DNA of 64,000 nucleotides. Source: Cyclobacteriaceae bacterium (lineage in GTDB: Bacteria > Bacteroidota > Bacteroidia > Cytophagales > Cyclobacteriaceae). The DNA lies in contig JANQKF010000040.1 in the NCBI GenBank assembly GCA_028281285.1, forward strand, positions 62,001 through 126,000, written 5' to 3'. The position numbers and the translations under genes were made by a program. The number at the start of each line of letters is the position of its first letter. Within the stretch, counting starts at the first letter, position 1. Below the pieces are notes generated by a model, which saw only the letters and a program-made list of their open reading frames with translations, ran no database searches and was not told the DNA's origin. Shown here in pieces: positions 24,387 to 33,270 of this stretch.

Positions 24387-26222
24387 CTATTCCACTGTTA
24401 CTGACTTTGCCAGGTTTCTCGGTTGATCCACATTACAGCCTCTCATCACGGCAATGTGGTAGGAAAGAAGCTGAAGTGGAACTACGGAGATCAGCGGCAT
24501 CAATGCCTCGTGGGCTTGTGGTACTTCAATGGTAAATTCTGCCATCTTTGCTACTTCCGTATCCCCCTCAGAAACTATTGCAATTACCCTGCCCTTCCTG
24601 GCCTTTACTTCCTGAATGTTCGAGACAATCTTCTCATAAGAACTGTCCCTGGTAGCAATAAAAACTACCGGCATGTTCTCATCAATAAGAGCAATAGGGC
24701 CATGTTTCATTTCGGCAGCCGGATATCCCTCCGCATGGATATAGGAGATTTCTTTCAGCTTTAAAGCCCCCTCTAGTGCAACTGGGAAATTATAACCTCT
24801 TCCTAAGTACAGGAAGTTGGAAGCATCTTTGAATAGCTCTGAAATGTATTCAATTTGAGGATTGAGATCCAATGCCTTGGCAACCTTCTGAGGTACCGCC
24901 TCCAATTCAACCAACAAATTTCTAAGTAGGCTTTCCGAAATGGTTCCTTTTCTTTCTGCAATCATGAGAGCCATCATTGTCAGGACTGAAATTTGGGCCG
25001 TAAATGCCTTCGTACTGGCTACACCAATTTCCGGACCGGCATGTGTATAAGACCCTGCATGTGTCATGCGTGGAATTGAAGAACCAACCACGTTACAGAC
25101 ACCTAAAATAGTAGCGCCCTTTGATTTAGCCAGGTCAATGGCCGCTAAAGTATCCGCGGTTTCTCCTGATTGAGAAATGGCAATCAATACGTCCTTTTCG
25201 CCCACGACTGGATTTCTGTATCGGAATTCAGAAGCGTATTCTACTTCAACAGGAATTCGACAGAATTCTTCGAATATATATTCTGCGACCAACCCTGCAT
25301 GCCATGATGTGCCACAGGCAACAATTAGAATTCGATCGGCATTCATGATCTTGTTGACATAGTCATGAATACCTCCCAGGACCAATTGGCCATCATTCGC
25401 CCTCAATCTTCCTCTTAAGCAATCGCCAATTGATTTGGGTTGCTCAAAAATTTCTTTTAGCATGAAATGTTCGTATCCCCCTTTTTCAATTGCTTCCAAT
25501 TCCATATCTACGGTTTGGACGTACGGAGTAAGCTCAACATCTTCAATACTCTTAATAGTCAGGTTTCGATTTTTGATAATCGCAATTTCCTGATCTTCCA
25601 AATAAACAACCTCATTGGTATACTCAATAATTGGGGTGGCGTCCGAAGCAAGAAAGAACTCATCTTTACCCAGACCTACCACCAATGGGCTGCCCTTTCT
25701 TGCTGCTATTAACAGCTCAGGATCATCCTTTGATATGATGGCTATAGCGTAGGCACCGACTACTTTGTTCAAAGCGAGTCGTACGGCTTCAGACAATTCA
25801 ACATCATTGTTCAGATAGATATCCTCAATGAAGTTTATGAATACTTCCGAATCTGTTTCACTGGTAAATGAATAGCCTTTTTTCAGTAAATCGGTCTTAA
25901 TGGAATCATAGTTTTCAATGATCCCGTTGTGAATCATTGCTAGTTTACCAGATTGAGAAAGGTGGGGATGTGCGTTTATGTCATTCGGTTCACCATGAGT
26001 AGCCCATCTGGTGTGTCCTATTCCGATATTGCTGGTCAAAGAATCTTCGGCTAACGTCTCTCTTAGTTCCGAGACTTTCCCCTTTTTCTTATAAACACTT
26101 AACTCCCCGTTCAACAGAGCCACACCCGTACTATCATAACCTCTGTATTCTAGTCGCTGTAGCCCTTTAATAATTATGGGATATGCCTCCCTCTTGCCCA
26201 GATAACCAACTATTCCGCACAT
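24387..26222 (-). CDS. glmS: Glutamine-fructose-6-phosphate aminotransferase
   Basis: GlmS makes glucosamine 6-phosphate from fructose 6-phosphate and glutamine, the entry to peptidoglycan and LPS amino sugars. The 611-residue protein has an N-terminal glutamine amidotransferase domain with Cys2 as nucleophile (MCGIVGYLGKREA), and GHTRWATHGEP. Two SIS isomerase domains follow, with ISQSGETADTLAA and GRGYNFPVALEGALKLKEIS, and the C-terminal end DQPRNLAKSVTVE. It is the third gene of a unit with the starch-synthase-like and DUF4270 genes (45-base gap). No glmS ribozyme can fit in that gap. Confidence 0.97.
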   Translation of the reverse strand: MCGIVGYLGKREAYPIIIKGLQRLEYRGYDSTGVALLNGELSVYKKKGKVSELRETLAEDSLTSNIGIGHTRWATHGEPNDINAHPHLSQSGKLAMIHNGIIENYDSIKTDLLKKGYSFTSETDSEVFINFIEDIYLNNDVELSEAVRLALNKVVGAYAIAIISKDDPELLIAARKGSPLVVGLGKDEFFLASDATPIIEYTNEVVYLEDQEIAIIKNRNLTIKSIEDVELTPYVQTVDMELEAIEKGGYEHFMLKEIFEQPKSIGDCLRGRLRANDGQLVLGGIHDYVNKIMNADRILIVACGTSWHAGLVAEYIFEEFCRIPVEVEYASEFRYRNPVVGEKDVLIAISQSGETADTLAAIDLAKSKGATILGVCNVVGSSIPRMTHAGSYTHAGPEIGVASTKAFTAQISVLTMMALMIAERKGTISESLLRNLLVELEAVPQKVAKALDLNPQIEYISELFKDASNFLYLGRGYNFPVALEGALKLKEISYIHAEGYPAAEMKHGPIALIDENMPVVFIATRDSSYEKIVSNIQEVKARKGRVIAIVSEGDTEVAKMAEFTIEVPQAHEALMPLISVVPLQLLSYHIAVMRGCNVDQPRNLAKSVTVE

Positions 26223-26267
26223 CTGATTTAGTTTTTATTATAAGGTAAATATGAACAATCTTCTCGA

Positions 26268-27626
26268 CTATTTGAGCTCGGAGAAGAAAATCTTGAGTTC
26301 AATATTGTTGGGGTCTAATACCATCCCATTTAGGGAAGTATTCATATTACCTGTAAACAATACCCATTCATCTCGTTGAAAAATCTCTGCATGATATGAC
26401 TGCACGAATGAACTCACCGATCCTGAGTAACTATTAGTTTCAGCATCATAATCCAAGGTTATAGTTGCTGAGCTTGCGATTTGATTACCTCCATCGCGCT
26501 GAATACCCCTGAAAGCATTTCCATCCGGAATCAACGTATTTCTATCATCAGTTAAGTACAAAATCAACTCCTGTGGTGGCTCTCCGTTGATAGTTGGTCT
26601 TGACTCCAGTGGTCCAATTGTCAATTGTGCGAAGTTAACTACCACATCAGGTCTGGCTTCCGTAAAATCCCGTAATCCAGAAACATCGATCTTCGTTACT
26701 ATACCATTGCCCTCTTGAATATATCTCATGTCGGTAGCCGGCTCATACGCTGTTCCGAAATCCTGCACTATTTCAGTATCAGAACCAGTTCTGTCCGTTT
26801 CAAGAGTAAAGAAGTGCTTAGCATCATTGAATGTCATGATTAAGGTGAAATTGATATCACCGGTGCCGTTTGGAGCAGTTTGATGAAAATAAAGAACAAT
26901 ATTGGAAGCTACCGAAGTTTCACCATCACCCCCCACCACGGTTTCAATACCAAATGCTCCAGTGGTAAAAGGTCCTCCAATAAAAGCTATTCCAGGTAAG
27001 AACTGTTCTCGAAAACTCTCCTGATCCGCAACTCTTGGATCATTATCACGAAGTAAATTAAACAGTTCAAGCGCCCAAACTGGATCCATATCTATAATGT
27101 AGGTAGAATCCAGGTTTTCCACTTCGATAATTTGTTCGGCAATAACTATTGGTTCACCAGTTAGAATGTTAGTCACAACTCGTGGTGATTCGCTCTTAGT
27201 GAAATAAGATAATGAATCAAAAATAGAGCCTTGCGTAAGTTCACCTATCTGAAGGTCAAGCACAGTCTTTTCGGTGTTGTGGATATAGTTGAACTTAAGG
27301 TTCATTTTGGCCGAATCAAGAACCGCATCTGGTAACAGATCAACCAGCGTTTCCTTATTCAAATTTACGACACTGAATGACCTGGCAACCGATGTTCCAA
27401 AATCGGAATTGTTGACGCTTCCCACCAATAGTGTTTCTCCATCATCGGATGGAATGGAGTCAATCAGAAGTACCTGACTAGTAATAGGGATATTCTCTGA
27501 AAAGAAATCGACTGGGCTTACGTCATCGTCACCTAATCCAAAATTGCCAGCCTCTTCACAAGAACTAAAAAGAATCAGGGCCATTAGCACGGCCCCGAGA
27601 CCTAGTTTCTTATCCAACAAGTTCAT
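26268..27626 (-). CDS. DUF4270 lipoprotein
   Basis: A 452-residue predicted lipoprotein (lipobox FSSC near residue 23) of unknown function. The position between glmS and a starch-synthase-like gene, plus the beta-rich, FVQSYHAEIFQRDEWVLF-type composition, fits the DUF4270 family, which keeps this neighbourhood in many Bacteroidota. The protein is probably exposed at the cell surface or the periplasmic face of the outer membrane. The gene overlaps the end of the upstream gene by 17 bases, so expression is coupled. Confidence 0.8.
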   Translation of the reverse strand: MNLLDKKLGLGAVLMALILFSSCEEAGNFGLGDDDVSPVDFFSENIPITSQVLLIDSIPSDDGETLLVGSVNNSDFGTSVARSFSVVNLNKETLVDLLPDAVLDSAKMNLKFNYIHNTEKTVLDLQIGELTQGSIFDSLSYFTKSESPRVVTNILTGEPIVIAEQIIEVENLDSTYIIDMDPVWALELFNLLRDNDPRVADQESFREQFLPGIAFIGGPFTTGAFGIETVVGGDGETSVASNIVLYFHQTAPNGTGDINFTLIMTFNDAKHFFTLETDRTGSDTEIVQDFGTAYEPATDMRYIQEGNGIVTKIDVSGLRDFTEARPDVVVNFAQLTIGPLESRPTINGEPPQELILYLTDDRNTLIPDGNAFRGIQRDGGNQIASSATITLDYDAETNSYSGSVSSFVQSYHAEIFQRDEWVLFTGNMNTSLNGMVLDPNNIELKIFFSELK

Positions 27627-28422
27627 TATATAAGTTATAGTAGGAGTCTAAGAAATTATCATCTTTTTCTATAGTATCTACTTTCTTATCTTTTTCGATT
27701 TCGGTGAATAGACCATTAAGGCTCTCACTCACCTCCTCTTCAGCTCTGATTACCGCATCGGCATACTCAGCTCCAGTTTTAATAAAGCCGGCAAAATCTG
27801 CGGTTTTCAAATTGTCCAGCATACTATCCTCAATGTCCATCATTTTTACCTTGTCCAACAAGTCTTCATCAAACTGATGAGAAAAGACATTGTTGTAGAT
27901 AGTGAAGATAGACTTCGTATTCTGGAAAATAGGATCGTTTTTATAAGTAGTTTTTAGATACATAGGGATCAAACTCGTCACCCAATCATTGCAATGAACA
28001 ATGTCTGGAGCCCACCCTAATTTCTTGACAGTTTCGAGCACTCCTTTACAGAAGAAAATAGCTCTTTCGTCATTATCAGAGTAGAAGTTGTCCTCTTTGT
28101 CAAAGAAAACGGACTTCCTATGGAAATAGTCTTCGTTGTCAATAAAATATACCTGAAGTTTCGCATTCGGAATGGAAGCTACCTTGATTACCAAGGGCTT
28201 TTCCTCCTCACCCACTGCTATGTTGATACCTGACAGACGTACAACCTCATGCAGTCTGTTTTTTCGTTCATTGATCAGACCGAATCTTGGCACCAAAATT
28301 CTGATTTCCATTCCGCGCTCCTGCATTGCTTGGGGAAGCTTTCTCACAAAATCAGCAACAGCTGATGTTTGAAGGAATGGATTAATCTCACTCGCTACAT
28401 AAAGAATTCGAAATTTTGACAT
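27610..28422 (-). CDS. Starch/glycogen synthase N-terminal domain-like protein (GT5 catalytic half only)
   Basis: A 270-residue protein matching only the first Rossmann domain of GT5 glycogen synthases: FRILYVASEINPF, DIVHCNDWVTSLIP and IFTIYNNVFSHQF. The second Rossmann domain that completes the active site is absent, and the ADP-glucose motif KxGGLADV reads QTSAVADF, so sugar transfer is unlikely. The start at 28422 (MSKFRILYVASE) is chosen over an upstream in-frame ATG at 28467. Such truncated proteins beside panC and DUF4270 are conserved in Bacteroidota, pointing to a retained non-glycogen role. It is divergent from panC. Confidence 0.8.
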   Translation of the reverse strand: MSKFRILYVASEINPFLQTSAVADFVRKLPQAMQERGMEIRILVPRFGLINERKNRLHEVVRLSGINIAVGEEEKPLVIKVASIPNAKLQVYFIDNEDYFHRKSVFFDKEDNFYSDNDERAIFFCKGVLETVKKLGWAPDIVHCNDWVTSLIPMYLKTTYKNDPIFQNTKSIFTIYNNVFSHQFDEDLLDKVKMMDIEDSMLDNLKTADFAGFIKTGAEYADAVIRAEEEVSESLNGLFTEIEKDKKVDTIEKDDNFLDSYYNLYNELVG

Positions 28423-28466
28423 ATTTGAAAGGAAATTTAATGAAACCTTCTTTTGGAAAATGAGCA

Positions 28467-28474
28467 CAAAGTTA
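28467..28474 (-). promoter_or_regulatory. -7 element TAACTTTG upstream of the starch-synthase-like/DUF4270/glmS unit
   Basis: Minus-strand TAACTTTG, an exact TAnnTTTG match, 44 bases upstream of the chosen start at 28422. It overlaps the first codon of the longer in-frame alternative at 28467, which supports the shorter start. Confidence 0.5.
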
Positions 28475-28548
28475 CCGTTTTTTTATCAAAAAACCTGAAA
28501 TACTCTAAAAAAGCTTGTTTCCAACTACCTTCAGTTTAATCGCCTGCA

Positions 28549-29394
28549 ATGAAGTTATTTTCAACCATTGAATCAGTCAGAGAGCAGTTAAATCTTGTTA
28601 AAACCGAGGGGAATACCATTGGCCTTGTCCCAACAATGGGGGCTCTTCATGATGGACACCTGGAGTTAGTCAGACAGTCAAACCAACTTTGTGACGTCAC
28701 GATTGCCTCAGTCTTTGTCAATCCTACCCAATTCAACAATCCGGCTGATCTTCAAAAATACCCACGGAAGCTTGACCATGACATTCAACTCCTCGAATCG
28801 GAGAATTGCGACTTTGTATTCAGCCCATCAAAGGCTGAAATGTACTCTGAAGCCCCAGATATTACCTTAAGCTTTGGCGAAATTGAGAACAACTTGGAAG
28901 GTGAATTTCGTCCGGGCCACTTTAACGGAGTAGGTCTGATAGTGTCCAAACTCTTCAACATCATTGAACCCTCACATGCTTTTTTTGGTCAAAAAGATCT
29001 TCAACAGTTCTTTGTAATTCAGAAACTAATTTCTCAACTCAACTACCCAATTAAGCTGATCCGAGTCCCAATTGTCCGAGAAGAATCCGGTTTAGCCATG
29101 TCATCGCGTAATGAGCGTCTGAAAACTGAAGACCGCCAAATGGCCGGTTTGATTTATGAAACTTTGAAGAAAGGCAAGTCAATGATGAAAAGCGGAGCTA
29201 CTGTCGGTGAAACAAAAGCCTTTGTAGGTGAAACCTTCGATCAGAATGAACGAATGAACTTAGAGTATTTTGAGATTGTTGAAACAAGGCGGTTCTCGAA
29301 AGTTTCTGAGATTAATCAGGAGGAAGTTGCTTTATGTATTGCTGTCAATATTGATGATGTCAGATTAATCGACAACCTGTTATTATTTTCTTAG
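28549..29394 (+). CDS. panC: Pantothenate synthetase
   Basis: PanC joins pantoate and beta-alanine using ATP to make pantothenate. The 281-residue protein has the HIGH-like nucleotide motif LVPTMGALHDGHLELV, the SVFVNPTQFN segment that binds pantoate, GHFNGVGLIVSKLFNI, AFFGQKDLQQ and the KMSKS-like AMSSRNERL. It is the first gene of a plus-strand unit with panD, which makes beta-alanine, so both steps are coexpressed. Confidence 0.97.
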   Translation: MKLFSTIESVREQLNLVKTEGNTIGLVPTMGALHDGHLELVRQSNQLCDVTIASVFVNPTQFNNPADLQKYPRKLDHDIQLLESENCDFVFSPSKAEMYSEAPDITLSFGEIENNLEGEFRPGHFNGVGLIVSKLFNIIEPSHAFFGQKDLQQFFVIQKLISQLNYPIKLIRVPIVREESGLAMSSRNERLKTEDRQMAGLIYETLKKGKSMMKSGATVGETKAFVGETFDQNERMNLEYFEIVETRRFSKVSEINQEEVALCIAVNIDDVRLIDNLLLFS

Positions 29395-29399
29395 TTTTG
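29392..29399 (+). promoter_or_regulatory. Possible internal -7 element TAGTTTTG before panD
   Basis: TAGTTTTG matches TAnnTTTG exactly and overlaps the panC stop codon. It may give panD and the genes after it a promoter of their own. No -33 TTTG seen. Confidence 0.35.
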
Positions 29400-29421
29400 C
29401 GGTCGTTTTTTGGAGAAGGGT

Positions 29422-29769
29422 ATGCAGATAGAAGTATTCAAGTCAAAAATTCACAGGGTCAAGGTCACTCAGGCTGAATTGCATTATGTGGGTAGCATCA
29501 CGTTGGATGAAACACTGATGGAAGCAGCAAATATTATTGAAAATGAAAAAGTACAGATCGTGAACGTAAATAATGGAGAGCGATTTGAAACTTACGTAAT
29601 TAAGGGAGAAAAGAATACTGGTACGGTTTGCTTAAATGGGCCAGCAGCTAGAAAAGTTCAGGTAGGAGATATCATTATTATAGTCTCCTATGGCATTATG
29701 GATTTTGAAGAAGCAAAATCTCATCAGCCAAAAATCATTTTCCCTGATAATAACAACAGACTCACTTAA
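29422..29769 (+). CDS. panD: Aspartate 1-decarboxylase
   Basis: PanD decarboxylates aspartate to beta-alanine for pantothenate. The proenzyme is 115 residues. Gly24-Ser25 in [10 protein letters not shown] is the self-cleavage site that makes the pyruvoyl group. [13 protein letters not shown] and [20 protein letters not shown] are family motifs. The ATG at 29422 is chosen over an in-frame TTG at 29410: it gives the standard PanD start ([12 protein letters not shown]) and sits seven bases after a GGAG, an unusually clear Shine-Dalgarno for this genome. Confidence 0.96.
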   Translation: MQIEVFKSKIHRVKVTQAELHYVGSITLDETLMEAANIIENEKVQIVNVNNGERFETYVIKGEKNTGTVCLNGPAARKVQVGDIIIIVSYGIMDFEEAKSHQPKIIFPDNNNRLT

Positions 29770-29778
29770 TTCTACCCA

Positions 29779-30786
29779 TTGAGAATTACACTCAAAGACA
29801 TTATAAAATTAGCAGTGACCCTGGCTTTAACAGGCTTTGTTGTTTATAAAACCTCGAATAATGTTGATTGGGGTAAAGCCAAAGATGGAATTCTGAAATT
29901 CAACTATGGTTGGATATTTTTGAGTGTTCTGCTTTCCTTGATCAGTCACTATTTGCGGGCTTACAGATGGCAGTTGTTGCTAAAAACAAAAAATTATAAT
30001 CCCGGTGCTACTACCACCTTTCTGGCTGTTATGGTATGCTACCTTGGAAACATGGCACTGCCGCGTCTCGGAGAATTTATGCGCGGCTCTATCCTAAAGG
30101 AACATAAGAATATCCCACTCTCCTTTTCGTTGGGGACGGTCATTACGGATAGATTGCTGGATTTAATGGTTTTGATTTTCCTGGCTCTTTTTCTGTTTGT
30201 TAAGGAGTTCCAGCGACTTAAATCATTTTTGTTTGATTTTATTGACACCAAGGTACCCATCCTGCAAACCCTTTGGCCCTATCTTCTTGGTGCCGGAGTT
30301 TTATTTTTTATCATACTAGGGTTAGTTATTCGGAGGTCCAAAGCTTCAGGTAGCGACAATTCCATCTCCCGAAAAATCGTGCATTTCATCAGGGATATGA
30401 TGGAAGGCCTTAAAGCTATCCGGCTTGTCCGGAATCAAATGGCATTGTGGTTATCTACTCTCGGTATTTGGATATTGTATTTTCTGATGCTCTATGTGAT
30501 TTCCTTTGGATATGATCCGACTGACGATTTGTCATTAATGGCAGGAGTTGCTGTCTTAGTAATGGGCAGTTTAGGCATGGCAGCACCTGTAAACAGTGGT
30601 ATTGGCACATATCAAGCCTTTGTTGCGAGCATTCTTGTCGCTTTTGGCATAGTCTACGAGGATGGTTACATTTTTGCTGTAATTTCACACGGATCTCAGG
30701 TAGTGGCCGTTTTGATCATTGGGTTCTTAAGCCTGTTAATCCTTAACTTCAGGAAAAAGCAGACGAGTGAAACCAACAGCAAATAA
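29779..30786 (+). CDS. Lysylphosphatidylglycerol-synthase-like / YbhN-family integral membrane protein
   Basis: A 335-residue inner-membrane protein with about eight hydrophobic helices and the UPF0104/LPG_synthase_TM pattern: SHYLRAYRWQLLL, LGNMALPRLGEFMRG, and SLGMAAPVNSGIGTYQA near the end. The C-terminal catalytic domain of true MprF is absent, so it is a flippase-like or transport-like half of unknown substrate. The apparent start is a TTG at 29779, nine bases after the panD stop; no better ATG exists before conserved sequence. Its 3' end overlaps the rfaE2 start by 20 bases. Confidence 0.82.
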   Translation: MRITLKDIIKLAVTLALTGFVVYKTSNNVDWGKAKDGILKFNYGWIFLSVLLSLISHYLRAYRWQLLLKTKNYNPGATTTFLAVMVCYLGNMALPRLGEFMRGSILKEHKNIPLSFSLGTVITDRLLDLMVLIFLALFLFVKEFQRLKSFLFDFIDTKVPILQTLWPYLLGAGVLFFIILGLVIRRSKASGSDNSISRKIVHFIRDMMEGLKAIRLVRNQMALWLSTLGIWILYFLMLYVISFGYDPTDDLSLMAGVAVLVMGSLGMAAPVNSGIGTYQAFVASILVAFGIVYEDGYIFAVISHGSQVVAVLIIGFLSLLILNFRKKQTSETNSK

Positions 30787-31246
30787 AATTGCCAGCCAGG
30801 AAAAACTAAAAGCTAGTGTGATTTCATGGCAATCCGCAGGTGAGAAAGTGGTTTTCACCAACGGCTGTTTTGATATCCTTCACTTGGGCCATATCGATTA
30901 CCTGGAAAAAGCTAAATCGCTGGGTGACCGATTAGTTATAGGACTGAACTCTGATGACTCGGTTAGAATTTTGAAAGGCATTGATCGACCTGTAAACAAT
31001 GCAGAGGCCCGCTCAAGGTTGTTGGCTGCACTAGCTTTTGTGGATGGCGTTACAATTTTTAAAGAAGATACTCCTGAGAAGTTGATTAATTTCCTCTTGC
31101 CAGATATTTTGGTTAAAGGAAAAGATTACTCTGTCGAAAATATTGTAGGGGCAAAGGCCGTAATTGAAAACGGAGGCGCTGTAAAAACCATTGATTTGGT
31201 TGATGGTTATTCTACAACAGGAATAATTGAAAGGTTAAAAAAATAA
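30767..31246 (+). CDS. rfaE2: D-glycero-beta-D-manno-heptose 1-phosphate adenylyltransferase
   Basis: A 159-residue nucleotidyltransferase equivalent to the C-terminal domain of HldE, which makes ADP-heptose precursor for LPS core. The HxGH-type motif is in FTNGCFDILHLGHIDYLEKA, and GLNSDDSVRILKG, RPVNNAEARSRLLAAL and DILVKGKDY are all present. The DGYSTTGII end is typical. The start is a GTG at 30767 within the end of the previous gene. No hldE kinase domain gene is nearby; a stand-alone adenylyltransferase is common in Bacteroidota. Confidence 0.9.
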   Translation: MKPTANKIASQEKLKASVISWQSAGEKVVFTNGCFDILHLGHIDYLEKAKSLGDRLVIGLNSDDSVRILKGIDRPVNNAEARSRLLAALAFVDGVTIFKEDTPEKLINFLLPDILVKGKDYSVENIVGAKAVIENGGAVKTIDLVDGYSTTGIIERLKK

Positions 31247-31256
31247 AATTTAAGAT

Positions 31257-31946
31257 ATGTTATACTTGGTTTTAATCGGAGTTATAGCACTACTGAGTTT
31301 CAGTGTGCAACAAAACCTGAAACGAAAGTTTAAGAAGTACTCTCAAGTTGGTCTAAGCATGGGCCTTAATGGACGAGAAGTTGCCGAATTAATGTTGAGA
31401 GATAATGGAATTGACGATGTAAAAGTTGTATCGGTTCAGGGCCGACTGACAGATCATTACAATCCACTGGACAAAACGGTCAACCTTAGTCCTGAAGTAT
31501 ATGAAGGCCGTTCTGTAATGGCGACTGCTGTTGCTGCTCATGAATGCGGGCATGCGGTACAACATGCGAGGGCCTATGCACCGCTTAAAATGAGATCAGC
31601 ATTGGTCCCTATTCAAAATGCAAGTGGTCGAATAATGAACTTCATTTTCATGGCAATGTTAATCGGATCTCTATTCCTTGGAATGTTCACTATTGAGTTT
31701 GCCATTCCAATCATTGTAGCATGTTATTTTGTATTCACTGTTTTTGCTTTTATCACCTTACCGGTTGAATACGATGCAACAAAACGAGCACTTGCCTGGA
31801 TTGATGAGAGGAGCATTGTTACCGGTCAGGAACATGACATGGCCAAAGATGCCTTGAATGCTGCTGCACGTACTTATTTGGTAGCTGCGATTGGTTCTTT
31901 GATTATGTTACTTTATTGGCTACTTCAGATGTTGGCTGATAGGTAA
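31257..31946 (+). CDS. YugP-family zinc metallopeptidase
   Basis: A 229-residue membrane-embedded neutral metallopeptidase. A helix at the N-terminus is followed by a cytoplasmic part with the zinc motif HECGH (His95, Glu96, His99) in VMATAVAAHECGHAVQHA, then two membrane helices (about 125-165) and the third-ligand region LPVEYDATKRALAWI. A last helix closes the protein. The substrate is unknown. It begins ten bases after rfaE2, so it probably belongs to the panCD transcript. Confidence 0.85.
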   Translation: MLYLVLIGVIALLSFSVQQNLKRKFKKYSQVGLSMGLNGREVAELMLRDNGIDDVKVVSVQGRLTDHYNPLDKTVNLSPEVYEGRSVMATAVAAHECGHAVQHARAYAPLKMRSALVPIQNASGRIMNFIFMAMLIGSLFLGMFTIEFAIPIIVACYFVFTVFAFITLPVEYDATKRALAWIDERSIVTGQEHDMAKDALNAAARTYLVAAIGSLIMLLYWLLQMLADR

Positions 31947-31963
31947 TTTTAAACCAAAATTCT

Positions 31964-31971
31964 TACTTTTG
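31964..31971 (+). promoter_or_regulatory. -7 element TACTTTTG upstream of the acyl-CoA dehydrogenase gene
   Basis: Exact TAnnTTTG match in the 54-base gap before the ATG at 32001, 29 bases ahead of it. The best TTG is too far upstream, so the -33 part is unresolved. Confidence 0.5.
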
Positions 31972-32000
31972 CCTAACAAACGTTCGTAAAGGTATTTAAC

Positions 32001-33140
32001 ATGAATTTTGAGTTAACTGAGGAGCATTTAGCCGTTCAACAGGCAGCGAGAGAGTTCGCACAAACCGAACTTCTTCCGGGAGTAATAGAAAGGGATGAAC
32101 ATCAAAAGTTCCCTGCTGAGCAAATACGCAAGATGGGTGAGCTTGGCTTTATGGGGATGATGGTTGACCCCCAATACAACGGGGGTGGAATGGATACCAT
32201 TTCGTATGTTTTGGCTATGGAAGAGATCTCCAAGGTAGATGCTTCAGCATCCGTCTGCATGTCTGTCAACAATAGTTTGGTATGCTGGGGTATTGAAAAA
32301 TTTGGCACGGAAGAACAAAAGGAAAAATATCTTAAACCACTTGCCTCTGGTGAGAAGATCGGTGCTTTTTGCCTTTCGGAACCGGAAGCAGGTTCAGATG
32401 CTACATCTCAAAAGACAACAGCAGAAGACAAAGGTGATCATTATCTATTAAATGGCACTAAAAATTGGATCACCAATGGTAACAGTGCTTCCATCTATTT
32501 AGTGATAGCTCAGACTGATAGGGAAAAAGGCCATAGAGGAATCAACTGTCTTATTGTAGAGAAGGGGATGGATGGTTTTGTGGTTGGAAAGAAAGAAGAT
32601 AAACTTGGTATTAGAGGTTCTGATACGCACTCTTTAATGTTCACCGATGTAAAGGTTCCAAAAGAGAATAGAATTGGTGAGAATGGTTTTGGATTTAAGT
32701 TCGCCATGTCGACATTAAACGGAGGTCGTATCGGAATTGCATCTCAGGCGCTCGGCATTGCTTCAGGAGCTTATGAATTGGCTCTGGCATATAGCAAGGA
32801 AAGGAAAGCATTTGGAAAACCGATTTCTCAGCATCAAGCGATTCAGTTTAAGCTTGCTGACATGGCGACTGAAATCGATGCTGCCAGACTGCTTTGTCTT
32901 CAAGCCGCCTCTTTGAAAGATCAGAAGAAAGACTTTGGCAAGGCGAGCGCAATGGCGAAACTATTTGCATCAAGAGTGGCAATGGAAGTAACGGTTGAGG
33001 CTGTTCAGGTCCATGGTGGTTATGGTTATGTCAAGGAGTATCATGTAGAACGTCTAATGAGAGATGCCAAGATCACGCAAATCTATGAAGGTACCAGTGA
33101 GATTCAGAAAATAGTAATCTCAAGAGAACTCCTCAAATAA
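32001..33140 (+). CDS. Acyl-CoA dehydrogenase (short-chain/butyryl type)
   Basis: A 379-residue FAD enzyme that oxidises acyl-CoA to the 2-enoyl-CoA, passing electrons to ETF. Motifs include GAFCLSEPEAGSDATS (FAD binding), NGTKNWITNG, the C-terminal YSKERKAFGKPISQHQAIQF, QVHGGYGYVKEYHVERLMRD, and the catalytic Glu in QIYEGTSEIQKIVISREL. The order and length are those of the short/medium-chain branch. It has its own promoter-like element and a strong terminator, so it is monocistronic. Confidence 0.95.
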   Translation: MNFELTEEHLAVQQAAREFAQTELLPGVIERDEHQKFPAEQIRKMGELGFMGMMVDPQYNGGGMDTISYVLAMEEISKVDASASVCMSVNNSLVCWGIEKFGTEEQKEKYLKPLASGEKIGAFCLSEPEAGSDATSQKTTAEDKGDHYLLNGTKNWITNGNSASIYLVIAQTDREKGHRGINCLIVEKGMDGFVVGKKEDKLGIRGSDTHSLMFTDVKVPKENRIGENGFGFKFAMSTLNGGRIGIASQALGIASGAYELALAYSKERKAFGKPISQHQAIQFKLADMATEIDAARLLCLQAASLKDQKKDFGKASAMAKLFASRVAMEVTVEAVQVHGGYGYVKEYHVERLMRDAKITQIYEGTSEIQKIVISRELLK

Positions 33141-33156
33141 GTAGAATATTCACATC

Positions 33157-33203
33157 AAAATGGCCTTTGGCATATTGAATATTGCCATTGGCCATTTTTT
33201 TTT
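33157..33203 (+). terminator. Intrinsic terminator of the acyl-CoA dehydrogenase gene
   Basis: A long hairpin: AAAATGGCC pairs with GGCCATTTT (33190-33198), then a TT/TT internal loop, TGGC with GCCA and ATATT with AATAT. It is followed by nine T residues. The end of the T run is also the first base of the -33 TTTG box of the next gene. Confidence 0.85.
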
Positions 33204-33231
33204 GAAAAGGTATAACAGAATATTACTTTTG
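33201..33231 (+). promoter_or_regulatory. Promoter of the AraC regulator gene
   Basis: TTTG at 33201-33204, a 19-base spacer, and TACTTTTG at 33224-33231: a full match to the Bacteroidota sigma factor consensus TTTG-N19-21-TAnnTTTG. Transcription would start near 33238, about 33 bases before the ATG at 33271. Confidence 0.75.
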
Positions 33232-33270
33232 TACAGTATGTGTGTTGTACTTTTTAAATATTTAAGTTAG

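Noticed and set aside
26223-26267. glmS ribozyme or riboswitch before glmS
   Set aside because: The 45-base gap is too short and shows no ribozyme core.
29410-29421. Upstream TTG start for panD
   Set aside because: It adds four residues before the canonical [11 protein letters not shown] start and overlaps the clear GGAG ribosome site.
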